Assembly (NCBI RefSeq): GCF_009738225.1
Contig: NZ_CP018187.1
Span: 72,501-136,500 of the forward strand
DNA length: 64,000 nt
Source: Streptococcus salivarius
GTDB lineage: Bacteria; Bacillota; Bacilli; Lactobacillales; Streptococcaceae
Direction of reading: 5' to 3'
Made by a program: the position numbers and the translations under genes. The notes under the pieces are model-generated. The model was not told the origin of the DNA. It did not search any database and worked only from the letters and a program-made list of their open reading frames with translations. Below, piece by piece: positions 46,511-57,185 of this stretch; position 1 is the stretch's first letter; each line of letters opens with the position of its first letter.

Positions 46511-46792
46511 TTAATCTCCCGATGCGCTTATTTCTAACCTTGTCATCCATTGATTGATACTTTCCTTATTGAAACGAATAGATTTTCCAATTCGGATATA
46601 GGGTAGCCCCATTGCAATCCAAATATCAAGTGTATTATTAGAGATTCCAAGGTAGTTACAAGTCTGTTTTTTGTTTAGAAAAGGGCTGTCAGCCCCAATA
46701 TCTTCTTTAAAATGATGAATTTCGTTCTTTATTAGTGTTGCAATCATTTGCTGAATTTCTTGAGTTTGTTCTTCTGGTAATTGTACTAGCAT
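46511..46792 (-). CDS. Excisionase-like protein of element C
   Basis: A 93-residue protein: a helical N-terminus (EEQTQEIQQMIATLIKNEI) followed by an excisionase-type helix-turn-helix, FLNKKQTCNYLGISNNTLDIWIAMGLPYIRIGKSIRFNKESINQWM. It lies one base upstream of the integrase gene, so the pair is co-transcribed and controls excision direction. Confidence 0.85.
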   Translation of the reverse strand: MLVQLPEEQTQEIQQMIATLIKNEIHHFKEDIGADSPFLNKKQTCNYLGISNNTLDIWIAMGLPYIRIGKSIRFNKESINQWMTRLEISASGD

Positions 46793-46845
46793 ATATTATT
46801 CTCCTTTTAAAAGTAAAAAACCAAGGTTTCATTTTACCTTGGTCG

Positions 46846-47988
46846 TTATTTTTTCTTTTGAACTGATAGCTGTTCTTTAAAAAGTTTATTCATTTTTTTC
46901 TGTCCCTCAGAAGAGTTGAGAGTATCTTTGTTGATTTCCCCTTTATAAATTTGTTCCATTAGAAGTAAGTATGCTTCACCTAAAGCAGTAGTGATAAGAC
47001 CAGCGGTTGTACCAGAAATAGCTCCACCAACACCGGTACCAATACCTGGGAAAAATTTCAATATATTAGAGACAATAGTTTTACCGATTAATGTAGCACT
47101 ACCAGATCCTAAAGTGGATGTTACGAAAGCTGTTAGGAAAGCTTTATTTATTTCGAGTCCAAATATTACAGTAATCGCACTAATCATAGCAACTTGAGTT
47201 GGCACTAGTAAAAATGCATCAGCAAAGGGGATTGGAGCGAAACCTTCTCCAAAACTTGCTGTTACCGCTGTTGCAATAGCAGCCCTAGCATGTTTTTTTT
47301 TTGCTTCTAGAGATACTTTTTGAATATTTTGTAGTGTATCTTGAAGCTCGGAAGGTAATACTTCAGACATTACATTTATTAAGGTATCCAGCCCAAAGGA
47401 TTTCGCAACATATTCTTCATCAAAATCCATGTCCTGAGCAAGAATTGGTACAACCTTACAAATATCAAGGTTTTCTTGTTCTACATGATTTTTCATTTCC
47501 AAAGCTTTTTTTCTTGGAACAGATTGTGTGAGTACCACGATTATTGGGACTTTGGAGTTTTTATTTTTTTCAGAGAACTCCTTTAGCCACTCTACCTCAG
47601 AACTATCAAAGGTACGGTTTGCTCCTACATTAATGCAGTACCAAATACAGTGGATTGTTTTGTTGATGTCATTAGAGGAGTAACCTTCGCTTATTAATTT
47701 TATTACTTCATCTTTTACGTTGTCTTGTTGGTCAGAAGAAAGTTCGAAACCGGGAGTGTCATAAATGGAGAGAGGATAGTCACTCTTAACAATTTTTCTG
47801 ATTTCTTGTGTTACTGGTCTACCTAGACCGGTATCAGCAAAGTCACCTCTAAACAAACTGTTAATGAGTGTACTTTTTCCTACCCCAGATTTACCAATAA
47901 CTATTATGTTAAGCTGTTTTAGATTATTTATTTTATCATTAATTGCATTAATACATTGTTGAGCAATACTATCTGTATCAATCTGCAT
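46846..47988 (-). CDS. P-loop GTPase with hydrophobic DUF697-like C-terminus
   Basis: 380 residues. The GTPase part has G1 GKSGVGKST (32-40), G3 DTPGFE (from D77) and a G4-position VVLTQS, which lacks the usual NKxD/TKxD aspartate. The second half holds Ala/Gly-rich helices (about 235-335), including GFAPIPFADAFLLVPTQVAMI, typical of DUF697-type membrane-associating regions. It belongs with Era/EngA-like membrane GTPases. The cellular role is unknown. A small membrane gene lies just upstream on the same strand. Confidence 0.8.
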   Translation of the reverse strand: MQIDTDSIAQQCINAINDKINNLKQLNIIVIGKSGVGKSTLINSLFRGDFADTGLGRPVTQEIRKIVKSDYPLSIYDTPGFELSSDQQDNVKDEVIKLISEGYSSNDINKTIHCIWYCINVGANRTFDSSEVEWLKEFSEKNKNSKVPIIVVLTQSVPRKKALEMKNHVEQENLDICKVVPILAQDMDFDEEYVAKSFGLDTLINVMSEVLPSELQDTLQNIQKVSLEAKKKHARAAIATAVTASFGEGFAPIPFADAFLLVPTQVAMISAITVIFGLEINKAFLTAFVTSTLGSGSATLIGKTIVSNILKFFPGIGTGVGGAISGTTAGLITTALGEAYLLLMEQIYKGEINKDTLNSSEGQKKMNKLFKEQLSVQKKK

Positions 47989-48008
47989 TGATTTCTTCCT
48001 TTATATAA

Positions 48009-48212
48009 TTATTTTTTTTTGACTAGTTCATCTTCCCATGAGACACTATAGTGCTGTCGATTATTTATCCCTACTTGTTTTTTATATAAATAATTAGTGG
48101 TTTTTTTCAAGACTTTCGGTAATAACGTTGTAGAAACTATTATTGCTCCAGTTCCTATAATGTACTTCATTTTAGATTTTTTTTTAATTGGTTTCGAATT
48201 TTTCTTTGACAT
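48009..48212 (-). CDS. Small basic membrane protein next to the GTPase
   Basis: 67 residues: a lysine-rich start (MSKKNSKPIKKKSKMKY), one hydrophobic segment (IIGTGAIIVSTTLLPKVL) and a polar tail. It ends 20 bases before the GTPase ATG, so the two form an operon. I recognise no family. Start set at the ATG; an upstream GTG lacks a binding site. Confidence 0.6.
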   Translation of the reverse strand: MSKKNSKPIKKKSKMKYIIGTGAIIVSTTLLPKVLKKTTNYLYKKQVGINNRQHYSVSWEDELVKKK

Positions 48213-48291
48213 AATATTTCTCACTAAATTTAAGTTTTGAAGTAATTATATCATATAAAACATTAAAATTGCTACAAAATTTCAACATTAT

Positions 48292-48645
48292 TCAACTATC
48301 TTTATTTCCCATAACATAAGTAAATTGTTTTGCTGTTTCTGCATCAAAAGTGCGGTAGCTAACGACTCCTAGGCCTTTGACGTTTGATTCAGAGATAAGA
48401 ATGGAGCAATCTGATTTGACTTGTTCCACAAAGGCGATGTGGCTATAGGTTGGATCTGCTCCAGCTTGTCCTGGGCTAAAAGATAGTGCGGAGTGCTCGG
48501 TAGGGGTATTTCCAGAAAAGAGGTCTTCACAGATGGTAGTTAGGGTATCTATCCCACCACGTTCACGGACAGTGTTTAAGGTGCTCAGTCCACCAGACCA
48601 GGCTTTAAAGTTGTTTAGTGAATTGATTTCGACTTTGTATTCCAT
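48292..48645 (-). pseudogene. Chimeric ICE remnant (small ORF fused to CHAP fragment)
   Basis: The first 52 residues (MEYKVEINSLNNFKAWSGG...) resemble a small conserved ICE/phage protein. From about residue 55 the reading changes to the C-terminal part of a CHAP-type peptidoglycan hydrolase (ADPTYSHIAFVEQVKSDCSILISESNVKGLG). The join near nucleotide 48485 is in frame. It looks like the scar of a large deletion, not a functional gene. Confidence 0.6.
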
Positions 48646-48659
48646 AAGAGATTTCCTTT

Positions 48660-49235
48660 CTAGTGTTCATAGTGTTTGTTGGTTTTGAGGAGTCTTAAGA
48701 TAGCCTCCCCACGATCAGTTATTTCACGGCTATTCTGAATCATCTTCATGTATTCTGTTTGCATGATTTTGTCTGCTTCAGAAACGAGTGCGAGAGAGTT
48801 TGCGACTTGATAGGTTAACCAGCGAATGGTTCGTTCGATACTGTAGGGTTGTGGACTGGTTGAGAGTTTTAAGGGTTCGACCCCTCCAAAGAGCCTTTGC
48901 CATTTTTCATCGGGCTTATAGGCTCCAAAACGGGTGACACCATCATAGACTTGGATTTCCTTGTTCACGATGCCTCTTGCGATTTCTCCGAGGTCCACAC
49001 CGTTGATGTATTCCTCCACAACGCCTTGGGCTTTCTGGTCTGAAAAGCGTAGCTCGTAGCGGTTCCAGATACCAAAAATCTCCAAGGATTCTTCCAAGGA
49101 GATATTTTCCATACGGGCGATTTCGTATCGCTTTTCATAAAAGTTGAAGTAGAGCTGACTTTGACGGCTCCCAAAGTAAAGGGAGAGACCGTGATTGGCT
49201 TCCATATCGTCGTTATCGGTGAAGGAGCATGATAT
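48660..49235 (-). pseudogene. 3' fragment of a MobT/Rep_trans relaxase gene
   Basis: 181 residues from the internal ATG correspond to the C-terminal half of a Rep_trans (Tn916 Orf20-like, MobT) relaxase: GLSLYFGSRQSQLYFNFYEKRYE and IWNRYELRFSDQKA. Family-like coding sequence (FTDNDD) continues a few codons upstream of the ATG to about 49235 and then stops at the boundary with the HAD gene. The N-terminal domain is lost. Confidence 0.75.
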
Positions 49236-49250
49236 TTCATGATCTTAGAT

Positions 49251-49985
49251 CTATTTGAAGTCATGATTAATATCAAATAAACCAAGAACTAAATCTCGAA
49301 GTTCACTTGCACTAAAGACCTCATAAGCAGGCATTTCTTCTTTCTCTTTTGCTATCTGTCTGTTTCGATGGTTGAACCAGATAGGATGCCATCCAGCGTT
49401 ATAACTTCCTTCGATATCGTTGATAAAGGTATCCCCAATGTATAGGCTTTCTGAAGGTAAGAAATTTAACTTTTTGGCAGTATAGTCAAAGATTTCTTGT
49501 TGAGGTTTGCTATACCCTGTGGTCTGACTAATAATGATTTTTTTCTTTTCAAAATATTGATAGGCACCAATAAGCTGGAGTTTTCGACTCTGTAAGTCAA
49601 CAGGGCCATTAGTTAGAATACCGATTGGGATGTGGTTTTCATGTAGAGCCAGCAGTAGTTGATGTATCTCAGGAATCATTGTAATCTGATCGAGTTCATA
49701 TTCATAGTCAGCTTGGAAGTCTAGAGCTTCTGTCCTAGATATACTATCGATGCCAAATTCTTCCATAGTCTTCTGACAGCGAAAAATTCTAAGTTCCTCA
49801 ATACTGATGAGTTTTTTCGTGTATTTAGGAAAAGCAACATCAGACCAATATCTAAAACGTTTGTAAATGTTATCTATTTGTTGGATATCAATCGTTGGAA
49901 AACATTTCTCAACGCTACGTTTAAAGGGGAGTTGATGGTCATAAAGAGTGTCATCAAGGTCAAAAACAATATTTTTATAAGTCAT
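49251..49985 (-). CDS. HAD-family phosphatase (YjjG-like)
   Basis: A 244-residue haloacid-dehalogenase hydrolase. Motif I is VFDLDDTLYD, motif II LTNGPVDLQ, and motif IV IGDTFINDIEG with a Lys in between (TGYSKPQQEIF). It has a helical C1 cap as in nucleotide or sugar-phosphate phosphatases of the YjjG group. It begins four bases after lacR on the same strand, so it shares lacR expression. A role in dephosphorylating sugar phosphates is plausible only. Confidence 0.85.
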   Translation of the reverse strand: MTYKNIVFDLDDTLYDHQLPFKRSVEKCFPTIDIQQIDNIYKRFRYWSDVAFPKYTKKLISIEELRIFRCQKTMEEFGIDSISRTEALDFQADYEYELDQITMIPEIHQLLLALHENHIPIGILTNGPVDLQSRKLQLIGAYQYFEKKKIIISQTTGYSKPQQEIFDYTAKKLNFLPSESLYIGDTFINDIEGSYNAGWHPIWFNHRNRQIAKEKEEMPAYEVFSASELRDLVLGLFDINHDFK

Positions 49986-49989
49986 AATT

Positions 49990-50757
49990 CTAGTCCGCTT
50001 TTAAAATAGTAGTGTACTGGCTAAATTCCTCTAAGTGTTGAGGGCTAATCTGGTTATCTGTAATGATGGTATCGAGTTGATCTAGATTATAGAAGTTAAA
50101 GAAATCGTATCGATCGAATTTAGTACTGTCTACTAATAAGAATTTTTCTACAGCATTGTTTAGGGCAAGTTGTTGAATCACACCTTCCTTGTCACTATAT
50201 GTAGCAATAGAATTATGGGTAACAGCATTTGCACTAACAAAAGCTTTGGCAAATCTCATTGCTTTTAAATTTGTCGAAGCCATTGAACCTACAAAAGCTC
50301 CAGTTACTTCTCTATATTCACCGCCAAGAAGCAATAAATCAATGGTTTCGCTATCATTTAGAATCAAGAACACAGGGAGACTATTTGTAATGACACGAAT
50401 TTTATAACCTTTACGACCTTTCAATTCTAATGCCAGTTGTTCAAGTGTAGTTCCGGGTCCAATAAAAATAGTATCGCCATCTTTGATTAAAGAGCAGGCT
50501 TTTTTAGCAATGTCAATTTTTTCTTTTGTATTTAGACTTTTCTTCTCGATATGTGTCTTTTCAAGTGGCTTTTTAGAGGAAAGCAATTGTGCACCACCAT
50601 GAGTACGTCTTAAAAGTCCATCAGCTTCTAGAGCATCAAGGTCTCTACGGGCTGTCATATCGGAAATATCTAGTTCATCTATTATTTCTTTTATGGTTAT
50701 GGTCCCGTCAATCTTTAACATATCTAAAATTTTTTCTAATCGTCGTTTTTTGTTCAT
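49990..50757 (-). CDS. lacR: LacR, DeoR-family repressor of the lac operon
   Basis: A 255-residue regulator. The N-terminal DeoR helix-turn-helix reads RLEKILDMLKIDGTITIKEIIDELDISDMTARRDLDALEADGLLRRTHGGA. The C-terminal sugar-phosphate sensor domain follows (GDTIFIGPGTTLEQLA, then LLLGGEY). It is divergent from lacA across a 480-base control region. In streptococci LacR is released by tagatose-6-phosphate. Confidence 0.92.
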   Translation of the reverse strand: MNKKRRLEKILDMLKIDGTITIKEIIDELDISDMTARRDLDALEADGLLRRTHGGAQLLSSKKPLEKTHIEKKSLNTKEKIDIAKKACSLIKDGDTIFIGPGTTLEQLALELKGRKGYKIRVITNSLPVFLILNDSETIDLLLLGGEYREVTGAFVGSMASTNLKAMRFAKAFVSANAVTHNSIATYSDKEGVIQQLALNNAVEKFLLVDSTKFDRYDFFNFYNLDQLDTIITDNQISPQHLEEFSQYTTILKAD

Positions 50758-50810
50758 ATGAAGACTCTTCTTTCATAAAGTAATTTTTTTCCAAAGATAA
50801 TTCTCTTTTA

Positions 50811-50873
50811 ATTGTATCATAAAAGACAATATTTTCAAGGCGAAACAAACAATTTCAAACAAAAAACAAACGT
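50811..50873 (-). promoter_or_regulatory. lacR promoter and operator-like repeats
   Basis: On the minus strand TTGAAA, 16 bases, then TACAAT with an upstream TGA. Further upstream (50843-50873) repeated AAACAAAC units match the repeated AACAAA tracts before the lacA promoter, as expected for DeoR-type repressor sites. Confidence 0.6.
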
Positions 50874-51064
50874 TAGATGATGAAATAAGAACAGAGGGTT
50901 GACGTATATTAACTTAGGTCAGATTTTGTATAAGACGAAAATAAGGTAGGACCTCTTAATCAGTAAATTATAGAAAGTAAAAGACTTTTGTAATACTTGA
51001 ATAGATATTTCACGTCCATTTTGTGATGGTTTAAATGAACAATAATTTAACGGTGTTATCTACT

Positions 51065-51169
51065 TTTAAAAAAGCAAACAAAAAAACAAACAAAAAATAA
51101 ACAAAAAGTGTTGCTTTTTGTTTAGATGTTTGGTATTATATAAACAAAGAAATGATGAAAACGTTATTT
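51065..51169 (+). promoter_or_regulatory. lac operon promoter, LacR-like repeats and cre-like site
   Basis: Repeated CAAACAAA/TAAACAAA units (51075-51106) precede TTGCTT (51111-51116), 17 bases, then TATTAT with upstream TGG (51131-51139). TGAAAACGTTATTT (51156-51169) matches 12 of 14 positions of a catabolite-response element just after the start point, fitting CcpA repression. Confidence 0.65.
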
Positions 51170-51237
51170 CGAACATTTTGCAAAATATTTTCTACTTCTA
51201 CGTAGCATTTCTTTCTAAAATTTAGGAGGTAGTCAAA

Positions 51238-51663
51238 ATGGCTATTGTTGTTGGTGCAGATCTCAAAGGTACGAGATTAAAAGATGTTGTGAAAAATTTT
51301 CTTGTAGAAGAAGGTTTTGAGGTAATTGATGTGACTAAGGACGGACAAGATTTTGTTGATGTTACCTTGGCAGTTGCCTCTGAAGTAAATAAAGATGAGC
51401 AAAACTTAGGTATTGTAATTGATGCTTATGGAGCTGGTCCATTCATGGTAGCAACTAAAATTAAAGGTATGGTTGCAGCAGAAGTTTCAGATGAACGCTC
51501 AGCTTATATGACACGTGGACATAACAATTCACGAATGATTACGGTTGGCGCTGAAATCGTCGGTGATGAGCTTGCTAAAAACATCGCTAAAGGTTTCGTC
51601 AATGGTAAATATGATGGCGGACGTCATCAAATCCGAGTAGATATGCTTAACAAGATGTGTTAA
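51238..51663 (+). CDS. lacA: Galactose-6-phosphate isomerase subunit LacA
   Basis: A 141-residue subunit of the LacAB isomerase (RpiB/LacA/LacB fold), which turns galactose-6-phosphate into tagatose-6-phosphate. It shows [20 protein letters not shown] at the start and [36 protein letters not shown] in the middle. Both subunits are needed to form the active site. AGGAGG precedes the ATG. First gene of the operon, 16 bases before lacB. Confidence 0.96.
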   Translation: MAIVVGADLKGTRLKDVVKNFLVEEGFEVIDVTKDGQDFVDVTLAVASEVNKDEQNLGIVIDAYGAGPFMVATKIKGMVAAEVSDERSAYMTRGHNNSRMITVGAEIVGDELAKNIAKGFVNGKYDGGRHQIRVDMLNKMC

Positions 51664-51679
51664 GAAAAGGAGTTAAGGA

Positions 51680-52195
51680 ATGAGAATCGCAATTGGATGT
51701 GACCACATTGTCACAGATGAAAAAATGGCAGTATCAGAATTCTTGAAATCAAAAGGACATGAGGTCCTTGATTTCGGGACATATGACCACGTACGTACTC
51801 ACTACCCTATCTATGGTAAAAAAGTCGGTGAAGCAGTAGTAAGTGGTCAAGCAGACTTGGGAGTATGTATCTGTGGTACAGGTGTTGGCATTAACAATGC
51901 AGTCAATAAAGTTCCAGGTGTTCGCTCAGCGTTGGTTCGTGATATGACATCAGCTATATATGCAAAAGAAGAGTTAAATGCGAATGTTATCGGTTTCGGT
52001 GGAATGATTACTGGTGGTCTTCTTATGAATGACATCATTGAAGCTTTCATTGAAGCAGAGTACAAGCCAACAGAAGAAAATAAAAAATTGATTGCAAAAA
52101 TCGAACACGTTGAAACTCATAATGCACATCAAGCAGATGAAGATTTCTTTACAGAATTCCTTGAAAAATGGGACCGTGGTGAGTATCACGACTAG
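51680..52195 (+). CDS. lacB: Galactose-6-phosphate isomerase subunit LacB
   Basis: A 171-residue partner of LacA. It begins [36 protein letters not shown] and contains the catalytic-cysteine stretch [29 protein letters not shown]. It follows lacA with AAGGAG as binding site. The usual next gene, lacC, is absent. A 123-base non-coding gap leads to lacD. Confidence 0.96.
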   Translation: MRIAIGCDHIVTDEKMAVSEFLKSKGHEVLDFGTYDHVRTHYPIYGKKVGEAVVSGQADLGVCICGTGVGINNAVNKVPGVRSALVRDMTSAIYAKEELNANVIGFGGMITGGLLMNDIIEAFIEAEYKPTEENKKLIAKIEHVETHNAHQADEDFFTEFLEKWDRGEYHD

Positions 52196-52318
52196 ATAAT
52201 AGATCTATAAATCTCATAATCAGATAAAATAATTAGTTGAAAATTTTTACGTATAAACTAGAGAAATTCATCTTGTAAAAGAACTTAGTAAGAAAAGTAT
52301 AAAAGAGGTATTTAAAAA

Positions 52319-53299
52319 ATGGTACTTACAGAACAGAAACGCAAGTATTTGGAAAAACTTTCAGACGAAAATGGTATTATCTCAGCTTTGGCATTTGACC
52401 AACGTGGTGCTTTGAAACGTTTGATGGCACAATATCAAGATGCAGAGCCAACTGTAGCTCAAATGGAAGAACTGAAGGTTTTGGTTGCTGATGAACTTAC
52501 AAAATATGCATCATCAATGTTGCTTGATCCTGAATACGGACTTCCAGCAACAAAAGCATTGGATAAAGAAGCTGGTCTTCTTCTTGCCTATGAAAAAACA
52601 GGTTATGATACATCAAGTACAAAACGTTTGCCTGACTGCTTGGATGTTTGGTCTGCAAAACGTATCAAAGAGCAAGGCGCTGATGCCGTTAAGTTCTTGC
52701 TTTACTATGATGTAGACAGCTCAGATGAACTTAACCAACAAAAACAAGCTTATATTGAACGTGTTGGTTCTGAATGTGTCGCTGAAGATATTCCTTTCTT
52801 CTTGGAAATCCTTGCTTATGATGAAGAAATTTCAGATGCAGGTTCTGTTGAATATGCAAAAGTGAAACCTCGCAAAGTCATTGAAGCGATGAAAGTTTTC
52901 TCTGATCCACGCTTTAACATTGATGTTCTTAAAGTAGAAGTACCAGTTAACGTTAAATATGTTGAAGGTTTTGCTGATGGTGAAGTGGTTTACAGTAAAG
53001 CTGAAGCTGCTGACTTCTTTAAAGCACAAGAAGAAGCAACTAACCTTCCATACATCTATCTAAGTGCAGGTGTGTCTGCTAAATTGTTCCAAGAAACATT
53101 GCAATTTGCTCACGACTCAGGTGCCAAGTTTAATGGTGTGCTTTGTGGACGTGCTACTTGGGCAGGGTCTGTAGAACCTTACATCAAAGAAGGTGAAAAA
53201 GCAGCACGTGAGTGGTTGCGTACTACTGGATTCGAAAATATTGATGAACTTAACAAAGTTCTTGTTAAAACAGCTAGTCCATGGACTGATAAAGTATAG
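52319..53299 (+). CDS. lacD: Tagatose-1,6-bisphosphate aldolase
   Basis: A 326-residue class I (Schiff-base) aldolase that splits tagatose-1,6-bisphosphate into dihydroxyacetone phosphate and glyceraldehyde-3-phosphate. It has the LacD start [46 protein letters not shown], and the [17 protein letters not shown] stretch with the likely Schiff-base lysine. [13 protein letters not shown] is near the end. Its substrate requires a tagatose-6-phosphate kinase, which this operon lacks. Confidence 0.96.
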   Translation: MVLTEQKRKYLEKLSDENGIISALAFDQRGALKRLMAQYQDAEPTVAQMEELKVLVADELTKYASSMLLDPEYGLPATKALDKEAGLLLAYEKTGYDTSSTKRLPDCLDVWSAKRIKEQGADAVKFLLYYDVDSSDELNQQKQAYIERVGSECVAEDIPFFLEILAYDEEISDAGSVEYAKVKPRKVIEAMKVFSDPRFNIDVLKVEVPVNVKYVEGFADGEVVYSKAEAADFFKAQEEATNLPYIYLSAGVSAKLFQETLQFAHDSGAKFNGVLCGRATWAGSVEPYIKEGEKAAREWLRTTGFENIDELNKVLVKTASPWTDKV

Positions 53300-53326
53300 T
53301 AAAAACATAAAACGGAGGATATTGTT

Positions 53327-53644
53327 ATGAACAGAGAAGAGATGACTCTTTTAGGGTTTGAAATTGTTGCCTACGCTGGCGACGCTCGCTCTAAACTTTT
53401 GGAAGCGCTTAAAGCAGCTGAAAATGGTGACTTCGCTAAGGCAGATAATCTTGTAGTAGAAGCAGGAACTTGCATTGCAGAGGCTCACAATTCTCAGACA
53501 GCTATGTTGGCTCGAGAAGCTTCTGGGGAAGAACTTCCATACAGTGTTACTATGATGCATGGTCAGGATCACTTGATGACTACGGTCTTGTTAAAAGATG
53601 TGATTTATCACCTTATCGAACTTTATAAAAGAGGAGCAAAATAA
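53327..53644 (+). CDS. lacF: Lactose PTS enzyme IIA
   Basis: A 105-residue soluble phosphocarrier of the lactose/cellobiose PTS family. It is helical and trimeric in homologues. The phospho-histidine lies in [13 protein letters not shown] and the conserved [23 protein letters not shown] is at the N-terminus. It passes phosphate from HPr to LacE. GGAGG precedes the ATG, and its stop codon overlaps the lacE start by one base. Confidence 0.95.
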   Translation: MNREEMTLLGFEIVAYAGDARSKLLEALKAAENGDFAKADNLVVEAGTCIAEAHNSQTAMLAREASGEELPYSVTMMHGQDHLMTTVLLKDVIYHLIELYKRGAK

Positions 53645-55350
53645 TGCATAAACTCATTGAACTTATTGAGAAGGGGAAACCATTCTTTGAGAAAATCTCT
53701 CGAAACATCTATCTCCGTGCTATTCGTGATGGATTTATCGCTGGTATGCCAGTCATCCTTTTCTCATCAATCTTTATCTTGATTGCCTATGTGCCAAATG
53801 CTTGGGGCTTTCACTGGTCTAAAGGTGTTGAAACTTTCTTGATGACTCCTTATAGCTATTCAATGGGTATCCTAGCATTCTTTGTTGGTGGTACTACCGC
53901 TAAAGCTTTGACGGACTCAATGAACCGTGACCTACCTGCGACTAATCAAATTAACTTCTTGTCTACAATGCTAGCGTCTATGGTTGGTTTCCTTTTGATG
54001 GCAGCTGAACCTGCTAAAGAAGGAGGCTTCTTGACAGCCTTCATGGGTACAAAAGGTCTCTTGACAGCATTTATCGCAGCCTTTGTGACAGTTAATGTTT
54101 ATAAAGTCTGTGTAAAAAATAATGTTACCATTCGTATGCCTGAAGAGGTTCCACCAAATATCTCTCAAGTATTTAAGGACTTGATTCCGTTCACTGTCTC
54201 AGTTGTTCTCCTATATGGACTTGAACTCCTTGTTAAGGGAACTCTTGGTGTAACTGTTGCAGAATCAATTGGTACCCTTCTTGCTCCTCTTTTCTCAGCT
54301 GCAGATGGTTACCTTGGAATTACTCTTATCTTTGGTGCTTATGCCTTCTTCTGGTTTGTTGGTATCCACGGTCCTTCAATTGTCGAACCAGCAATCGCTG
54401 CTATCACTTATGCCAATATCGATGCCAACTTGCATCTTATCCAAGCTGGACAACATGCAGATAAAGTTATCACTTCTGGTACTCAAATGTTTATTGTTAC
54501 CATGGGTGGTACAGGAGCGACATTGATTGTTCCATTCTTGTTCATGTGGATTTGTAAATCAGAACGTAACCGTGCCATCGGACGTGCCTCAGTTGTTCCA
54601 ACATTCTTTGGGGTTAACGAGCCAATCTTATTTGGTGCACCAATCGTATTGAATCCGATTTTCTTTGTACCGTTCATTTTAGCTCCGATTGTCAACGTTT
54701 GGATCTTTAAATTCTTTGTTGACACATTGAACATGAACTCATTCTCTGCCAACCTTCCATGGGTTACTCCTGGTCCGTTGGGAATTGTACTCGGTACTAA
54801 CTTCCAAGTTCTATCATTTATCTTAGCCGGACTCTTGGTAGTTGTTGATACTATCATTTATTACCCATTTGTTAAGGTATACGATGAACAAATTCTTGAA
54901 GAAGAACGTTCTGGTAAAACAAACGATGCTCTTAAAGAAAAAGTAGCTGCAAACTTCAATACTGCTAAAGCAGATGCCGTTCTTGGAAAAGCAGGCGTTG
55001 CTAAAGAAGATGTAGCAGCAAACAATAATATCACAAAAGAAACTAATGTCCTTGTTCTTTGTGCAGGTGGAGGTACAAGTGGCTTGCTTGCCAATGCCTT
55101 GAACAAAGCAGCAGCAGAATACAATGTTCCAGTCAAAGCGGCAGCGGGTGGTTACGGTGCTCACCGTGAAATGTTGCCAGAGTTTGACTTGGTAATCTTG
55201 GCTCCACAGGTCGCTTCAAACTTCGATGATATGAAGGCTGAAACAGACAAATTGGGCATTAAACTTGCAAAAACTGAAGGAGCTCAATATATCAAATTGA
55301 CACGTGATGGACAAGGTGCTCTTGCATTTGTTCAACAACAGTTTGATTAA
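53644..55350 (+). CDS. lacE: Lactose PTS enzyme IICB
   Basis: A 568-residue permease that imports and phosphorylates lactose. The IIC part (about 1-430) has eight to ten membrane spans and the conserved [24 protein letters not shown] flexible linker precedes IIB (about 465-568), whose phospho-cysteine is in [18 protein letters not shown]. The product is lactose-6-phosphate, the substrate of LacG downstream. Confidence 0.96.
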   Translation: MHKLIELIEKGKPFFEKISRNIYLRAIRDGFIAGMPVILFSSIFILIAYVPNAWGFHWSKGVETFLMTPYSYSMGILAFFVGGTTAKALTDSMNRDLPATNQINFLSTMLASMVGFLLMAAEPAKEGGFLTAFMGTKGLLTAFIAAFVTVNVYKVCVKNNVTIRMPEEVPPNISQVFKDLIPFTVSVVLLYGLELLVKGTLGVTVAESIGTLLAPLFSAADGYLGITLIFGAYAFFWFVGIHGPSIVEPAIAAITYANIDANLHLIQAGQHADKVITSGTQMFIVTMGGTGATLIVPFLFMWICKSERNRAIGRASVVPTFFGVNEPILFGAPIVLNPIFFVPFILAPIVNVWIFKFFVDTLNMNSFSANLPWVTPGPLGIVLGTNFQVLSFILAGLLVVVDTIIYYPFVKVYDEQILEEERSGKTNDALKEKVAANFNTAKADAVLGKAGVAKEDVAANNNITKETNVLVLCAGGGTSGLLANALNKAAAEYNVPVKAAAGGYGAHREMLPEFDLVILAPQVASNFDDMKAETDKLGIKLAKTEGAQYIKLTRDGQGALAFVQQQFD

Positions 55351-55366
55351 TAAATTTGTAAAAGTT

Positions 55367-56893
<1,527 letters not shown>

Positions 56894-56907
56894 TATCACC
56901 TGAGAAT

Positions 56908-57165
56908 GTAATAATTTGTTATCCGATTTTTAGATCAGGCTTTGAAAAGGTATATATTATTAATTTCGAAGATTGTCCTATAATTCCTGAGCTTGAAGCT
57001 ACCTCACTACTAAAATGTAGTAACTGGTGTGTTTCACCTGGAAAAGAGTGGATTTGCCATTCTGATTTAGCATTATCCGAATTTGAATGGGAAGTTTTAC
57101 AATTACTCGATGTAGCAATATGTGAGACTGTTCACTTCGAGGTAGATTATTTGCCTTTCCAATAA
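56908..57165 (+). pseudogene. Start-less ORF remnant between lacG and lacX
   Basis: An open frame of about 85 codons reads FEKVYIINFEDCPIIPELEA, then SPGKEWICHSDLALSEFEW, and ends LPFQ-stop, but has no ATG, GTG or TTG start in frame. It looks like the tail of a small acidic protein of unknown family truncated at its 5' end. Confidence 0.45.
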
Positions 57166-57185
57166 CAAAAAGAAAGGAATTAACT

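Noticed and set aside
52196..52318. Remnant of lacC between lacB and lacD
   Set aside because: No frame in these 123 bases resembles a sugar kinase. The gene is absent, not decayed in place.
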